Assembly (NCBI GenBank): GCA_045124055.1
Contig: JBGVKZ010000038.1
Coordinates: 14,030-78,029, forward strand
Length of the DNA stretch: 64,000 nt
Source: CALZKI01 sp045124055
GTDB taxonomy: Bacteria; Bacillota; Clostridia; Lachnospirales; Lachnospiraceae
Direction of reading: 5' to 3'
Below the pieces are notes generated by a model. It saw only the letters and a program-made list of their open reading frames with translations. It was not told where the DNA came from and searched no databases. A program made the position numbers and the translations under genes. Below, piece by piece: positions 9,548-18,076 of this stretch (position 1 is its first letter; each line of letters opens with the position of its first letter).

Positions 9548-9590
9548 AAGGTCAATGTTGAAAAAGTTCAATATTGACCTTGACATTTTT
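9548..9590 (+). terminator. Terminator upstream of the valS leader
   Basis: A 15-bp stem with one G-U pair (9548-9562 with 9567-9581, loop AAAG) is followed by GACATTTTT. Its end overlaps the -35 box of the next promoter. Confidence 0.8.
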
Positions 9591-9608
9591 CACGGAACTA
9601 CTTATGAT
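9580..9608 (+). promoter_or_regulatory. valS promoter
   Basis: TTGACA (9580-9585), a spacer of exactly 17 bp and TATGAT (9603-9608). Transcription should begin near 9615, at the start of the T-box leader. Confidence 0.85.
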
Positions 9609-9614
9609 ATTCCT

Positions 9615-9878
9615 ATATGTGAAAGGTTTTGAGAAAGAGGAGTATACAATACCCCTTGTCAGAGAGGAGAACCCAAGGCTGAGAGGTTGTCTGAAGGAAG
9701 GGTTGTAGAAGGTAGCTTTTGAACCGGAATCTTGAACTCGTAGTAGGGATTCACGCGTTATCTGCGTTAAAGGATAAGATTCTGATAGGAATTGTAGAGG
9801 CAGTTTTTACTGTGAAAAAAGGTGGTACCGCGTTTATAACGCCCTTTGCTGACGAAAGTTGGCAAAGGGCTTTTTTAT
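9615..9878 (+). promoter_or_regulatory. T-box leader (valine tRNA-sensing riboswitch) of valS
   Basis: The T-box sequence AGGTGGTACCGCG (9820-9832) is directly followed by a terminator: GCCCTTTGC / GCAAAGGGC (9841-9849 and 9862-9870) plus TTTTTT. Stem I can be folded by hand. An AGTA motif lies on the 5' side (near 9641-9644), CAGAGAGG and GCTGAGAGG mark the distal elements, and TACAA/TTGTA pair above the specifier loop. The 3' loop strand GAAGGTAG (9708-9715) holds GTA, a Val codon, at 9712-9714, matching the gene downstream. Uncharged tRNA-Val should favour the antiterminator. A tRNA-Val with anticodon TAC, which reads GTA, is encoded at 57063-57135. Confidence 0.92.
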
Positions 9879-9924
9879 TGTAGATATCCATCTCAGTGTG
9901 AACGCTTCAGAAATAGGAGGAAAT

Positions 9925-12588
9925 ATGAGCAAAGAATTAGCGAAGACTTATAGTCCAAACGAAATTGAAGACAGATTATATCAAAAATGGCTCGACAAAA
10001 AATACTTCCACGCAGAAGTAGATTATAGCAAAAAGCCATTTACCATTGTAATTCCACCACCAAATATTACAGGTCAGTTACACATGGGTCATGCCTTAGA
10101 TAATACAATGCAGGATATCCTCATTCGTTTTAAAAGAATGCAGGGGTATAATGCACTTTGGCAGCCTGGCACAGACCACGCAAGTATTGCCACAGAAGTA
10201 AAAATTATTGAAACCTTGAAAAAACAGGGTATTGATAAAGCAGACCTTGGTCGTGACGGTTTCTTGGAACGTGCTTGGGAATGGAAAAAAGAATATGGTG
10301 GAAGAATTATCAGCCAGCTAAAAAAACTTGGTTCTTCTTGTGATTGGGATAGAGAACGTTTTACAATGGACGAAGGCTGTAATAAGGCAGTTACAGAAGT
10401 GTTCTGTAAAATGCATGAAAAAGGCTGGATTTACAAAGGTTCTAGAATTATTAACTGGTGTCCTGTATGTAATACTTCTATTTCTGATGCAGAAGTAGAA
10501 TATGAAGAACAGGCAGGACATTTCTGGCACATTAAATACCCAATTATGAATGAAGATGGTACAGCCAGCACCACAGAATTTTTGGAATTTGCAACCACAA
10601 GACCAGAAACAATGCTTGGGGATACTGCTGTAGCAATTAACCCGGAAGATGAAAGATACAAACACTTGGCTGGCAAAAAAGTATTACTTCCAATCATTAA
10701 TAGAGTAATTCCTATCGTGCAGGATTCATATGTAGATATGGAATTTGGTACTGGTGTTGTTAAAATCACACCAGCTCATGACCCCAACGACTTTGAAGTA
10801 GGTAAGAGACACAACTTACCGGAAATCAACATTATGAACGATGACGCCACAATTAATGCAAATGGTGGTAAGTTTGAGGGTCTTGATAGATACGAGGCAA
10901 GAAAACAAATCGTAAAAGAATTAGACGAAATGGGCTTACTTGTAAAAATCGAAGACTATACACATAATGTTGGTACTCACGACAGATGTAAGACAACCAT
11001 TGAGCCACTTATCAAAAAACAGTGGTTTGTAAAGATGGATGAACTCATTAAACCGGCCGTTGAAGCGGTTAAAAATGGTGAAATTAAATTGATTCCGGAA
11101 CGTATGGAAAAAACATACTTTAACTGGACAGACAATATTCGTGACTGGTGTATTAGCCGTCAGCTTTGGTGGGGACATAGAATCCCAGCATATTATTGTT
11201 CAGAGTGTGGCGAATATGTCGTAGCAAAAGAAATGCCGAAAAAATGTGCACACTGTGGCAATGAGCACTTTACACAGGACGAAGATACTTTGGATACCTG
11301 GTTTTCTTCAGCTCTTTGGCCATTCTCAACCCTTGGTTGGCCGGAAAACACAGAAGAACTGAAATACTTCTATCCAACAGACGTATTGGTTACAGGTTAC
11401 GATATTATCTTCTTCTGGGTTATTAGAATGATTTTCTCAGGCTATGAGCAGATGGGTGAAAAACCATTTAAGACCGTATTATTCCACGGACTCGTAAGAG
11501 ATTCTCAGGGTAGAAAGATGAGTAAATCTTTAGGAAATGGTATTGACCCACTGGAAATTATTGAACAGTATGGAGCAGATGCCTTAAGACTTACCTTGAT
11601 TACCGGTAATGCCCCTGGTAATGATATGCGTTTCTACAACGAAAGAGTAGAAGCAAGCCGTAATTTTGCTAATAAAGTATGGAATGCTTCCAGATTTATT
11701 ATGATGAATATGGAAGGAAAAACCATTACAGATGAGGCAAAGGAGAACCTTGAACCAGTTGATAAATGGATTTTATCAAAACTCAATCGACTGGTAAAAG
11801 AAGTAACCGACAATATGGAAAGTTTTGAACTTGGTATTGCGGTTCAGAAAGTTTATGATTTTATTTGGGACGAATTCTGCGACTGGTACATTGAAATGGT
11901 AAAACCAAGACTTTACAATTCTGATAATGCTAAGAGTCAGAATGCAGCCCTTTGGACTTTAAAAACAGTTTTAATTGATGCCTTAAAACTTCTACATCCA
12001 TATATGCCATTTGTTACAGAAGAAATTTTCTGCACTTTACAATCAGAAGAAGAATCCATTATGATTTCAAAATGGCCTGAATTTATGGAAGAAAGACAGT
12101 TTGAAAAGGAAGAAGCATCTATTGAAATCATCAAAGAAGCAGTACGTGGTATCAGAAATGTTCGTACAGAAATGAACGTTGCACCTAGCCGCAAAGCAGT
12201 GGTTTATGTGGTAAGTGATAAAGAAGATATCCTTTCTACTTTCGAAGAAGGAAAATTATTCTTTGCTTCCTTAGCCTATGCTTCAGAAGTCATCGTTCAG
12301 AAAGATAAAACCGGTATTGCCGACGATGCGGTATCCGTTGTAATTGCCAACGCAACCGTATATATCCCATTTGCAGAATTGGTAGATATTAGCCAGGAAA
12401 TCGAACGTCTCACAAAAGAAGAAAAGAGATTACAGGGCGAATTAGCCAGAGTAAATGGAATGCTGAATAATGAGAAATTTATTTCCAAAGCTCCAGAAGC
12501 TAAAATTGCAGAAGAAAAGGCAAAATTAGAAAAATACACTCAAATGATGGAGCAGGTAAAAGAACGTTTAACACAGCTAAAAAAATAA
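9925..12588 (+). CDS. valS: Valyl-tRNA synthetase
   Basis: An 887-residue class I synthetase that charges tRNA-Val. The HIGH signature is in PPPNITGQLHMGHALD and the KMSKS loop in GRKMSKSLGNGIDP. The editing (CP1) domain lies between them (TTRPETMLGDTA), a Cys4 zinc knuckle is visible (CSECG...CAHCG), and the C-terminus is a coiled-coil arm. The frame can be read from 9859, but that start lies inside the T-box terminator. The ATG at 9925, preceded by AGGAGG, is the credible one. Expression is controlled by the upstream T-box. Confidence 0.98.
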   Translation: MSKELAKTYSPNEIEDRLYQKWLDKKYFHAEVDYSKKPFTIVIPPPNITGQLHMGHALDNTMQDILIRFKRMQGYNALWQPGTDHASIATEVKIIETLKKQGIDKADLGRDGFLERAWEWKKEYGGRIISQLKKLGSSCDWDRERFTMDEGCNKAVTEVFCKMHEKGWIYKGSRIINWCPVCNTSISDAEVEYEEQAGHFWHIKYPIMNEDGTASTTEFLEFATTRPETMLGDTAVAINPEDERYKHLAGKKVLLPIINRVIPIVQDSYVDMEFGTGVVKITPAHDPNDFEVGKRHNLPEINIMNDDATINANGGKFEGLDRYEARKQIVKELDEMGLLVKIEDYTHNVGTHDRCKTTIEPLIKKQWFVKMDELIKPAVEAVKNGEIKLIPERMEKTYFNWTDNIRDWCISRQLWWGHRIPAYYCSECGEYVVAKEMPKKCAHCGNEHFTQDEDTLDTWFSSALWPFSTLGWPENTEELKYFYPTDVLVTGYDIIFFWVIRMIFSGYEQMGEKPFKTVLFHGLVRDSQGRKMSKSLGNGIDPLEIIEQYGADALRLTLITGNAPGNDMRFYNERVEASRNFANKVWNASRFIMMNMEGKTITDEAKENLEPVDKWILSKLNRLVKEVTDNMESFELGIAVQKVYDFIWDEFCDWYIEMVKPRLYNSDNAKSQNAALWTLKTVLIDALKLLHPYMPFVTEEIFCTLQSEEESIMISKWPEFMEERQFEKEEASIEIIKEAVRGIRNVRTEMNVAPSRKAVVYVVSDKEDILSTFEEGKLFFASLAYASEVIVQKDKTGIADDAVSVVIANATVYIPFAELVDISQEIERLTKEEKRLQGELARVNGMLNNEKFISKAPEAKIAEEKAKLEKYTQMMEQVKERLTQLKK

Positions 12589-12596
12589 AACAGTAT

Positions 12597-12628
12597 TGGG
12601 GTGTGCGATAAATCGCACGCCCCATTTA
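12597..12628 (+). terminator. Terminator-like hairpin after valS
   Basis: A 12-bp stem with one G-U pair and a TAAA loop (12597-12608 / 12613-12624). Only ATTT follows, so termination may be weak and could allow read-through into folC. Confidence 0.6.
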
Positions 12629-12654
12629 CAATGAAACTTTGCGGAGAATAGAAC

Positions 12655-13974
12655 GTGAAAACAATCGAAACTTACGAAGAGGCAGTAGCATATCTGCTGG
12701 ATATTCCGAAATTTACGAAGAAAAATACGATGGAAGATACCAAAGCCTTTCTGAAGGAATTAGAACTTCCACTTTCCCATAAAAAAATCGTTCATGTGGC
12801 AGGCACTAACGGAAAAGGTTCTGTCTGCTTTTACTTAAATAATTTGTTGAATGGTGCGAAAAAAAATACAGGACTTTTTACTTCTCCACATCTTGTGGAT
12901 ATACGTGAAAGGTTTCTTATGAATGGAAAAATGGTGTCAAAAGAGGCATTTTTTGAAGCTTTTTTGCTGGTTTATGATAAAGTCATGTCAAAATACGAAG
13001 ACCCATTACACTCCTACCACCCGACCTTTTTCGAGTTTCTTTTCTTTATGGCTATGATATTATTTAGTAGGGAAGATATCGAATACATCATTTTGGAAAC
13101 AGGGCTTGGAGGAATGCTGGATTCCACCAATGCTATTGATAAGAAAGAATTGACCATCATCACCCAGATTGGTTTAGACCATACAGAATATCTGGGAGAT
13201 ACCATAGAAAAAGTAACAAAGCAAAAAGCCGGTATTTTGAGAAAAGATACAAAAGTGCTGTATTTTGCGGATTATAAAGAGTTTTCGCAGGTGATAGAAT
13301 ACTGTGCCAATCAGATAGGTGCCGTTTTATGTCCTGTGAAAAAAAATCTTTGTAAAGAAATAAAGTTTCGTAATAAAAACATTGATTTTTCATATAATTC
13401 TAGGTATTATGATTATATTGCTATTACTGTGTCGGGAATTGCCACTTACCAGGTGGAAAATGTTTCTATGGCACTTTGTGCGTTGGAAACTTTGCTGACA
13501 GAAAAGGAAATGCCAACAGTCTCAAAAATTCAAGAAATTTTATTGCAGACGGTGTGGCAGGGAAGAATGGAAGAAGTGCTTCCAGACATTTTCATAGATG
13601 GAGCACATAATGAAAACGGAATTTGTGCTTTTTTAGAAAGTGTAAAGAAGGCACAGGGGACGAAGAAAAGTCTACTTTTTACAGTGGTTTCCGATAAGGA
13701 CTATAAGACCATTATAGAAAAAATTGTAGACAGTCAGCTATTTGATGAAATTGTAATCACGAAACTAGATAACAGTAGAGCCTTAGATACGCAAGAGATT
13801 TTGCGTGAATTTGTGAAATGTGGAAGAAAAGAAATTGAAGTAATAGACAACGTGGAACACGCCTTTTCTACTATGGCAGATAGAAAAGCCATAGGAGAGC
13901 AGATTTTTGTGGCTGGTTCACTCTATTTGGTTGGAAGGATAAAAGAGATTATCGGGAGGAACCAAAATGATTAA
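12655..13974 (+). CDS. folC: Folylpolyglutamate synthase / dihydrofolate synthase family
   Basis: A 439-residue Mur-ligase-type enzyme that adds glutamate to folates (some members also make dihydrofolate). It has the P-loop HVAGTNGKGSV, the FTSPHLVDIRERF motif, ETGLGGMLDSTN, the TQIGLDHTEYLG loop, GRMEEV and DGAHNENG. The start is GTG, preceded by GCGGAG; no ATG fits better. The last codons overlap the next small gene by 8 bases. No other folate genes lie nearby, so mono- versus bifunctionality cannot be judged from context. Confidence 0.95.
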   Translation: MKTIETYEEAVAYLLDIPKFTKKNTMEDTKAFLKELELPLSHKKIVHVAGTNGKGSVCFYLNNLLNGAKKNTGLFTSPHLVDIRERFLMNGKMVSKEAFFEAFLLVYDKVMSKYEDPLHSYHPTFFEFLFFMAMILFSREDIEYIILETGLGGMLDSTNAIDKKELTIITQIGLDHTEYLGDTIEKVTKQKAGILRKDTKVLYFADYKEFSQVIEYCANQIGAVLCPVKKNLCKEIKFRNKNIDFSYNSRYYDYIAITVSGIATYQVENVSMALCALETLLTEKEMPTVSKIQEILLQTVWQGRMEEVLPDIFIDGAHNENGICAFLESVKKAQGTKKSLLFTVVSDKDYKTIIEKIVDSQLFDEIVITKLDNSRALDTQEILREFVKCGRKEIEVIDNVEHAFSTMADRKAIGEQIFVAGSLYLVGRIKEIIGRNQND

Positions 13975-14119
13975 TTTTGAAGAGGAATTGAAAAAGTTTC
14001 ATCCAAGTCTTGAAGTAGAGGACGCGGAAGATGCTATTTATAATCAGGATTTAACAGATATGGCAGATTTGTTAGTGAAAATGATGAAAGAAGCAGGATT
14101 AGACCAGGAAGAAGAATAA
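13967..14119 (+). CDS. Small acidic protein of 50 residues, unknown function
   Basis: A short gene starting ATG inside the end of folC and preceded by GGGAGGAACC. The product begins MINFEEELKKFHP and ends GLDQEEE. It is acidic, predicted helical and has no Cys or membrane segment. The good ribosome-binding site, the overlap with folC and the protein-like composition support a real gene translated with folC. I recall similar small proteins beside folC in related clostridia but have not checked this. Function unknown. Confidence 0.7.
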   Translation: MINFEEELKKFHPSLEVEDAEDAIYNQDLTDMADLLVKMMKEAGLDQEEE

Positions 14120-14152
14120 ACCATCATATGCGAATGTGATATGGAGGATTGT

Positions 14153-15565
14153 ATGATTTGTTACCATTGTGGCTGTAATTTAACTGCTCACAGTTTTTGC
14201 ACAAATTGTGGTGCAGATGTAGGGCTATATAAGAAGATAATGGCAGTGTCTAATTTGTATTATAACGAAGGCCTGGAAAAAGCCGGAGTCAGAGATTTAA
14301 GTGGTGCCATTATAAGTTTGAGACAGAGTTTAAAATTTAATAAAAATAACATAGAAGCAAGAAATTTATTAGGACTTGTATATTTTGAGATGGGAGAAGT
14401 TGTTGCGGCATTAAGCGAGTGGGTTATTAGCAAAAATATGAAACCCAATAAAAATATTGCCGATGACTATATCAATATGGTTCAGAGTAATGCGACCAAA
14501 TTGGATACAATTAACCAGACCATTAAAAAATATAATCAGGCACTTATCTACTGTCAGCAGGACAGTAAGGATATGGCGATTATCCAGCTAAAGAAGGTGT
14601 TATCTTTAAACCCGAAGTTTATAAGGGCACACCAGCTGTTAGCACTTTTGTATATTGATGCAGAAGAATGGGAAAAAGCGGAAAGAGAACTGAAGAAATG
14701 TTGTCTTATCGACACCAATAATACTTCTGTTTTACGATATAAAAAAGAAGTTGATAAAATGCTTCTTCCAGACGATAGTGCGAAAGCACCAAAGAATAAA
14801 AAAACAGTAGGCGATGTTATTCACTATCAGAGAGATAACGAAACTATTATTCAGCCAATCGGCTATAAGGAGCAAAAAGGAATTTCCTCTGTTATTAATA
14901 TTATTATTGGTGTGGTAATCGGCATTGCAGTGGCTTGTTTCCTGATTTTGCCGGCTAGAATCAGTAATGCAAAGGCAGAACTTACAGAACAGTTTAAAGT
15001 AGTATCTGAGCAATCAGATGCCAAAAGTGCAACCATTACCGAATTAGAAGGAAAAGTATCCAGTCTTACAGAAGAAAATAACAATTTGCACGAACAGTTG
15101 GATATCTATGTTGGTACAGACGGAACTTTGCAGATTATGGACGATTTGTTAAGTGCAGCAAAACTGTATGTGGAAACACCAAATGAAGTAGAAATGATTG
15201 CAGAGTATTTGGACGCAGTAAACTTAGGAGTAGACATTAAGAGTACTTCCCAGGAATTCCAGGATTTATATAATCTCTTAATTGATAAAATCGGTGTTCA
15301 GGCATCAACGATTTATTATAATAAGGGTATGGAATTATACAACGAAGAAAATTATGACGACTCTATTACCTATTTTACCAGAGCCTATGAATACAATAAT
15401 CAAAACGGAGAAGCTTTATATAATTTAGGCAATTCTTATCGATTAAATGAACAATCGGTAGAGGCTGTGGAGATTTACAAGCAGGTAGTTGCCGACTTCG
15501 CCGGAACAGAAAAAGCCCGTCGTTCACAGCAATACATTGATGAATTGACAGGTCAAGAAGAATAA
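14153..15565 (+). CDS. Zinc-ribbon / TPR membrane protein
   Basis: About 470 residues. An N-terminal Cys4 zinc ribbon (CYHCGCNL...CTNCGADVG) is followed by two or three TPR-like helical repeats (about 30-200), then one membrane helix (about 245-270, VINIIIGVVIGIAVACFLIL). After a coiled-coil segment (about 280-320) there are further TPRs at the C-terminus (YYNKGMELYNEENYDDSITYFTRAYEYNN). The zinc ribbon and first TPRs should be cytoplasmic and the coiled coil and last TPRs outside. An in-frame ATG at 14141 overlaps the GGAGG ribosome site, so the ATG at 14153 is preferred. Function unknown; TPR and zinc-ribbon domains suggest a protein-interaction scaffold. Confidence 0.8.
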   Translation: MICYHCGCNLTAHSFCTNCGADVGLYKKIMAVSNLYYNEGLEKAGVRDLSGAIISLRQSLKFNKNNIEARNLLGLVYFEMGEVVAALSEWVISKNMKPNKNIADDYINMVQSNATKLDTINQTIKKYNQALIYCQQDSKDMAIIQLKKVLSLNPKFIRAHQLLALLYIDAEEWEKAERELKKCCLIDTNNTSVLRYKKEVDKMLLPDDSAKAPKNKKTVGDVIHYQRDNETIIQPIGYKEQKGISSVINIIIGVVIGIAVACFLILPARISNAKAELTEQFKVVSEQSDAKSATITELEGKVSSLTEENNNLHEQLDIYVGTDGTLQIMDDLLSAAKLYVETPNEVEMIAEYLDAVNLGVDIKSTSQEFQDLYNLLIDKIGVQASTIYYNKGMELYNEENYDDSITYFTRAYEYNNQNGEALYNLGNSYRLNEQSVEAVEIYKQVVADFAGTEKARRSQQYIDELTGQEE

Positions 15566-15586
15566 GTAAATCATTAGAGTTTACAA

Positions 15587-15619
15587 AAGAGAACATATAA
15601 CTGTATGTTCTCTTTTTTT
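15587..15619 (+). terminator. Terminator between the TPR gene and spoIIAA
   Basis: AGAGAACATA / TATGTTCTCT with a 6-nt loop, followed by a run of seven T. It lies just upstream of spoIIAA, so the sporulation operon should have its own promoter. Confidence 0.88.
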
Positions 15620-15628
15620 ATGTCAAAA
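15618..15628 (+). promoter_or_regulatory. Possible Spo0A box upstream of spoIIAA
   Basis: TTATGTCAAAA resembles the 0A box TTTTGTCRAA, with one mismatch in the core. spoIIA operons are classic Spo0A targets, but the site is close to the start codon and no convincing -35/-10 pair was found in the short gap. Confidence 0.3.
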
Positions 15629-15643
15629 AGAAGGGAGATTTCT

Positions 15644-15952
15644 ATGGAAGAACAATTTTGCGTAATCGATAGCTGTTTAATGATTAAGATGCCTGAGGAA
15701 ATTGACCATTATAAATCAGCTTACATATGTAAAAACGCAGACAAATTTATTTTACAAAAAGAGGTAAACCATATTGTGTTCGATTTTGAAGCCACTCGTT
15801 TTATGGATAGTTCTGGCATTGGTATCATTATGGGCAGATACAAAAAAATCGCACTTTTTGGCGGAAAAGTATTTATCGTTCATGCGGACAAGCAGATTAA
15901 AAGAATTTTGACGGTCTCAGGTATGAATAAAATTGTGGAAATAATGGAATAA
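15644..15952 (+). CDS. spoIIAA: Anti-sigma F factor antagonist SpoIIAA
   Basis: A 102-residue STAS-domain protein. The phosphorylated serine lies in the FMDSSGIGIIMGRY motif. When dephosphorylated by SpoIIE it frees sigma F by binding SpoIIAB. An upstream in-frame ATG at 15605 sits inside the preceding terminator, so the ATG at 15644 after AAGGGAG is chosen. First gene of the three-gene spoIIA operon, which starts the forespore program. Confidence 0.95.
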   Translation: MEEQFCVIDSCLMIKMPEEIDHYKSAYICKNADKFILQKEVNHIVFDFEATRFMDSSGIGIIMGRYKKIALFGGKVFIVHADKQIKRILTVSGMNKIVEIME

Positions 15953-15965
15953 GTGGGAGAAAAAG

Positions 15966-16457
15966 ATGAACAACGAAATGAAAATGGAATTTGATGCAAT
16001 ATCTGAAAATGAAGGCTTTGCGAGAATGGCAGTAGCAGCCTTTGTGATGGGTTTAAATCCAACTTTAGAGGAGCTTTCCGATATTAAGACAGCCGTTTCT
16101 GAAGCGGTTACCAATGCAATTATTCATGGATACGGTAATTTGCAGGGGTATGAAAAAAATAAATATCAGTCTGCAAATGAAGAAATCAAAGATGGAAAGG
16201 TCTATATGAAATGCCGCATTGTAGGAGATGTTTTATTCATTGATATTATGGATAAAGGAGCAGGTATTCCTGATTTGGAAAAAGCGATGGAGCCTCTTTA
16301 TACCACCAAACCGGAACTCGACCGGTCCGGAATGGGATTTGCATTTATGGAAGCTTTTATGGACGATTTGGAAGTGGAAAGCGAAGTTGGAAAAGGCACA
16401 AAAATACATATGATTAAGAAAATAGGGGCGACTCCTTGGGTGTATGAAGGAGAGTAG
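15966..16457 (+). CDS. spoIIAB: Anti-sigma F factor / serine kinase SpoIIAB
   Basis: A 163-residue GHKL-type kinase that holds sigma F inactive and phosphorylates SpoIIAA. Motifs: N-box SEAVTNAIIHGYGN, G1 DKGAGIPD, TTKPELDRSGMGFAFMEAFMD for the ATP lid and G2, and GKGTKIHM. It is longer than Bacillus subtilis SpoIIAB (146 residues). About 18 extra residues (roughly 59-76, LQGYEKNKYQSANEEIKDG) sit between the N-box helix and the next strand. Overlap with neighbours is absent but the gaps are only 13 and 6 bases. Confidence 0.96.
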   Translation: MNNEMKMEFDAISENEGFARMAVAAFVMGLNPTLEELSDIKTAVSEAVTNAIIHGYGNLQGYEKNKYQSANEEIKDGKVYMKCRIVGDVLFIDIMDKGAGIPDLEKAMEPLYTTKPELDRSGMGFAFMEAFMDDLEVESEVGKGTKIHMIKKIGATPWVYEGE

Positions 16458-16463
16458 CCCTTC

Positions 16464-17183
16464 ATGAAAAATAATGAACAATTATTATTACGAGCTAAAG
16501 AAGGAGATAAAAGTGCAAAGGATAGGCTAGTAGAAGAAAATTTAGGTCTGGTACATCATATTGTTAAACGATACATAGGGAGAGGCGTTGAAGCAGAAGA
16601 TTTATTTCAAATAGGCAGTATTGGACTTTTGAAAGCGATTGAAAATTTTGATATGCAATACGGCGTACAGTTTTCCACCTATGCTGTGCCTATGATTCAA
16701 GGGGAAATCAAACGGTTTTTAAGAGATGATGGGATGATAAAAGTGAGCCGCAGCATCAAGGAAAATAGCTTTAAAATTAATAAAGTAATGAATTTATATT
16801 GGCAGGAATGTGGAAAAGAACCTACCATAGCAGAGCTTTGTGAAAAAACAGGACTTATGAAAGAAGATATTGTTATGGCAATGGAAGCCACCACAGAAGT
16901 GGAATCCATTTATAAAACAATGAGCGGACAAGACGGCAACGAACAATTTTTAGTAGACAAGCTAATTGGCGAAAAGGACGAAGGAGAAAAACTGGTGAAT
17001 AAAGTTTTACTGGGACAATTATTAGATACCTTAAATGGTACGGAAAAAGAGCTCCTTACGATGCGTTATTATGAAGACAAGACCCAGACACAAGTGGCAG
17101 AAAAATTAGGCATTAGTCAGGTGCAAGTTAGCAGATTGGAAAAGAAGATATTAATGGGCCTACGAAAAGTCGCACGCCCATAG
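16464..17183 (+). CDS. sigF: RNA polymerase sporulation sigma factor SigF
   Basis: A 239-residue sigma-70 family factor that directs early forespore transcription. Region 2 (DLFQIGSIGLLKAIENFDMQYGVQFSTYAVPMI), region 3 (GDDGMIKVSRSIKEN-like segment) and region 4 (KTQTQVAEKLGISQVQVSRLEKK helix-turn-helix) are intact. The spoIIAA-spoIIAB-sigF order is diagnostic. The gene ends 9 bases from the convergent PHP phosphatase gene, and no clear terminator hairpin lies between them. Confidence 0.97.
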   Translation: MKNNEQLLLRAKEGDKSAKDRLVEENLGLVHHIVKRYIGRGVEAEDLFQIGSIGLLKAIENFDMQYGVQFSTYAVPMIQGEIKRFLRDDGMIKVSRSIKENSFKINKVMNLYWQECGKEPTIAELCEKTGLMKEDIVMAMEATTEVESIYKTMSGQDGNEQFLVDKLIGEKDEGEKLVNKVLLGQLLDTLNGTEKELLTMRYYEDKTQTQVAEKLGISQVQVSRLEKKILMGLRKVARP

Positions 17184-17192
17184 AAAAAGTGA

Positions 17193-17960
17193 TTATATTA
17201 AGTTTAAACCAAGTGTAGAGGCATAGTCTTCGGCATAGGTAATAAAATTGTCGCACAAATCAGACGGAGTATGACAATCGGCACCTATCATAACAGGAAT
17301 ATTTGTTTTGGCAACTTCTTTCCAGAAAATATCTACCGGGTATGGAAAACGAATGCCATCAGAATATTCCTGTTTCCCACGCCTAAAACCGTTGGCATTT
17401 AGTTCTAAAGTAAAAGGCCCCTTTTCTGCTTTATCAACAAATAAAGAAATGGCTTTTTTACAATTTTCGTCCATACCATAATCACGAATGAACATTAAGT
17501 CCGGGTGGGCAATATATTTAAAATGGCCGGTTCCCATTCCTTCTATCATATGATTTACGTGGTCAATTAAGTAAGACGAAGGGATAGAAATATCATACAG
17601 GTTATAGCACTTTTTATCAGGGCCGATAAAAAAGTGTTGTCCCATAATCAGATACTCTATGCCATATTGGGAAAAGAGGAGTGGATAATAAGAGGCATAG
17701 GCATCGAAATATTCGATTTCTAATCCAATATGTATGTGAAGCTTATTTTTGTATTTTTCCTGCAAAGAGCTAGCTTCTTTTACATAGGTAGGGAGCGTAT
17801 TAAATTCCATACGCATACCAAAGGGGTCTCCGGGAAATGGAGCATGCTCTGAAAAACCAAGGTCAGAAAAAGAGTTTTCACAGGCTTTTTTTATATAGTC
17901 TTCTAAATCACCATTGCCGTGACCACAGTAGTGAGAATGAGTGTGATAATTTGCTTTCAT
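17193..17960 (-). CDS. PHP-domain phosphatase, histidinol-phosphatase (HisK/HisJ-like)
   Basis: A 255-residue PHP-superfamily metallophosphatase. The metal-binding motifs are visible: NYHTHSHYCGHG at the N-terminus, GFSEHAPFP, GLEIEYF, MGQHFF, IAHPDLM, LELNANGFR and GADCHTP. These match HisK-type histidinol phosphate phosphatases of histidine synthesis. No other his genes are in the window, so another phosphate ester could be the substrate. AGGAGG precedes the ATG. Confidence 0.85.
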   Translation of the reverse strand: MKANYHTHSHYCGHGNGDLEDYIKKACENSFSDLGFSEHAPFPGDPFGMRMEFNTLPTYVKEASSLQEKYKNKLHIHIGLEIEYFDAYASYYPLLFSQYGIEYLIMGQHFFIGPDKKCYNLYDISIPSSYLIDHVNHMIEGMGTGHFKYIAHPDLMFIRDYGMDENCKKAISLFVDKAEKGPFTLELNANGFRRGKQEYSDGIRFPYPVDIFWKEVAKTNIPVMIGADCHTPSDLCDNFITYAEDYASTLGLNLI

Positions 17961-18020
17961 AATAGCCTCCTTAAGCTTGATAGGTTCTAAAAATATTTTC
18001 CTAAATAAACCATAATTTGT

Positions 18021-18060
18021 AAAGAAAAAACGCTTCGCTGGAAATAAATCCTGCGAAGCG
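18021..18060 (-). terminator. Terminator of the chemoreceptor gene
   Basis: CGCTTCGC / GCGAAGCG (18031-18038 and 18053-18060); on the minus strand the stem is followed by TTTTTTCTTT. Confidence 0.88.
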
Positions 18061-18076
18061 AGTTTTGTTTTTTAGA

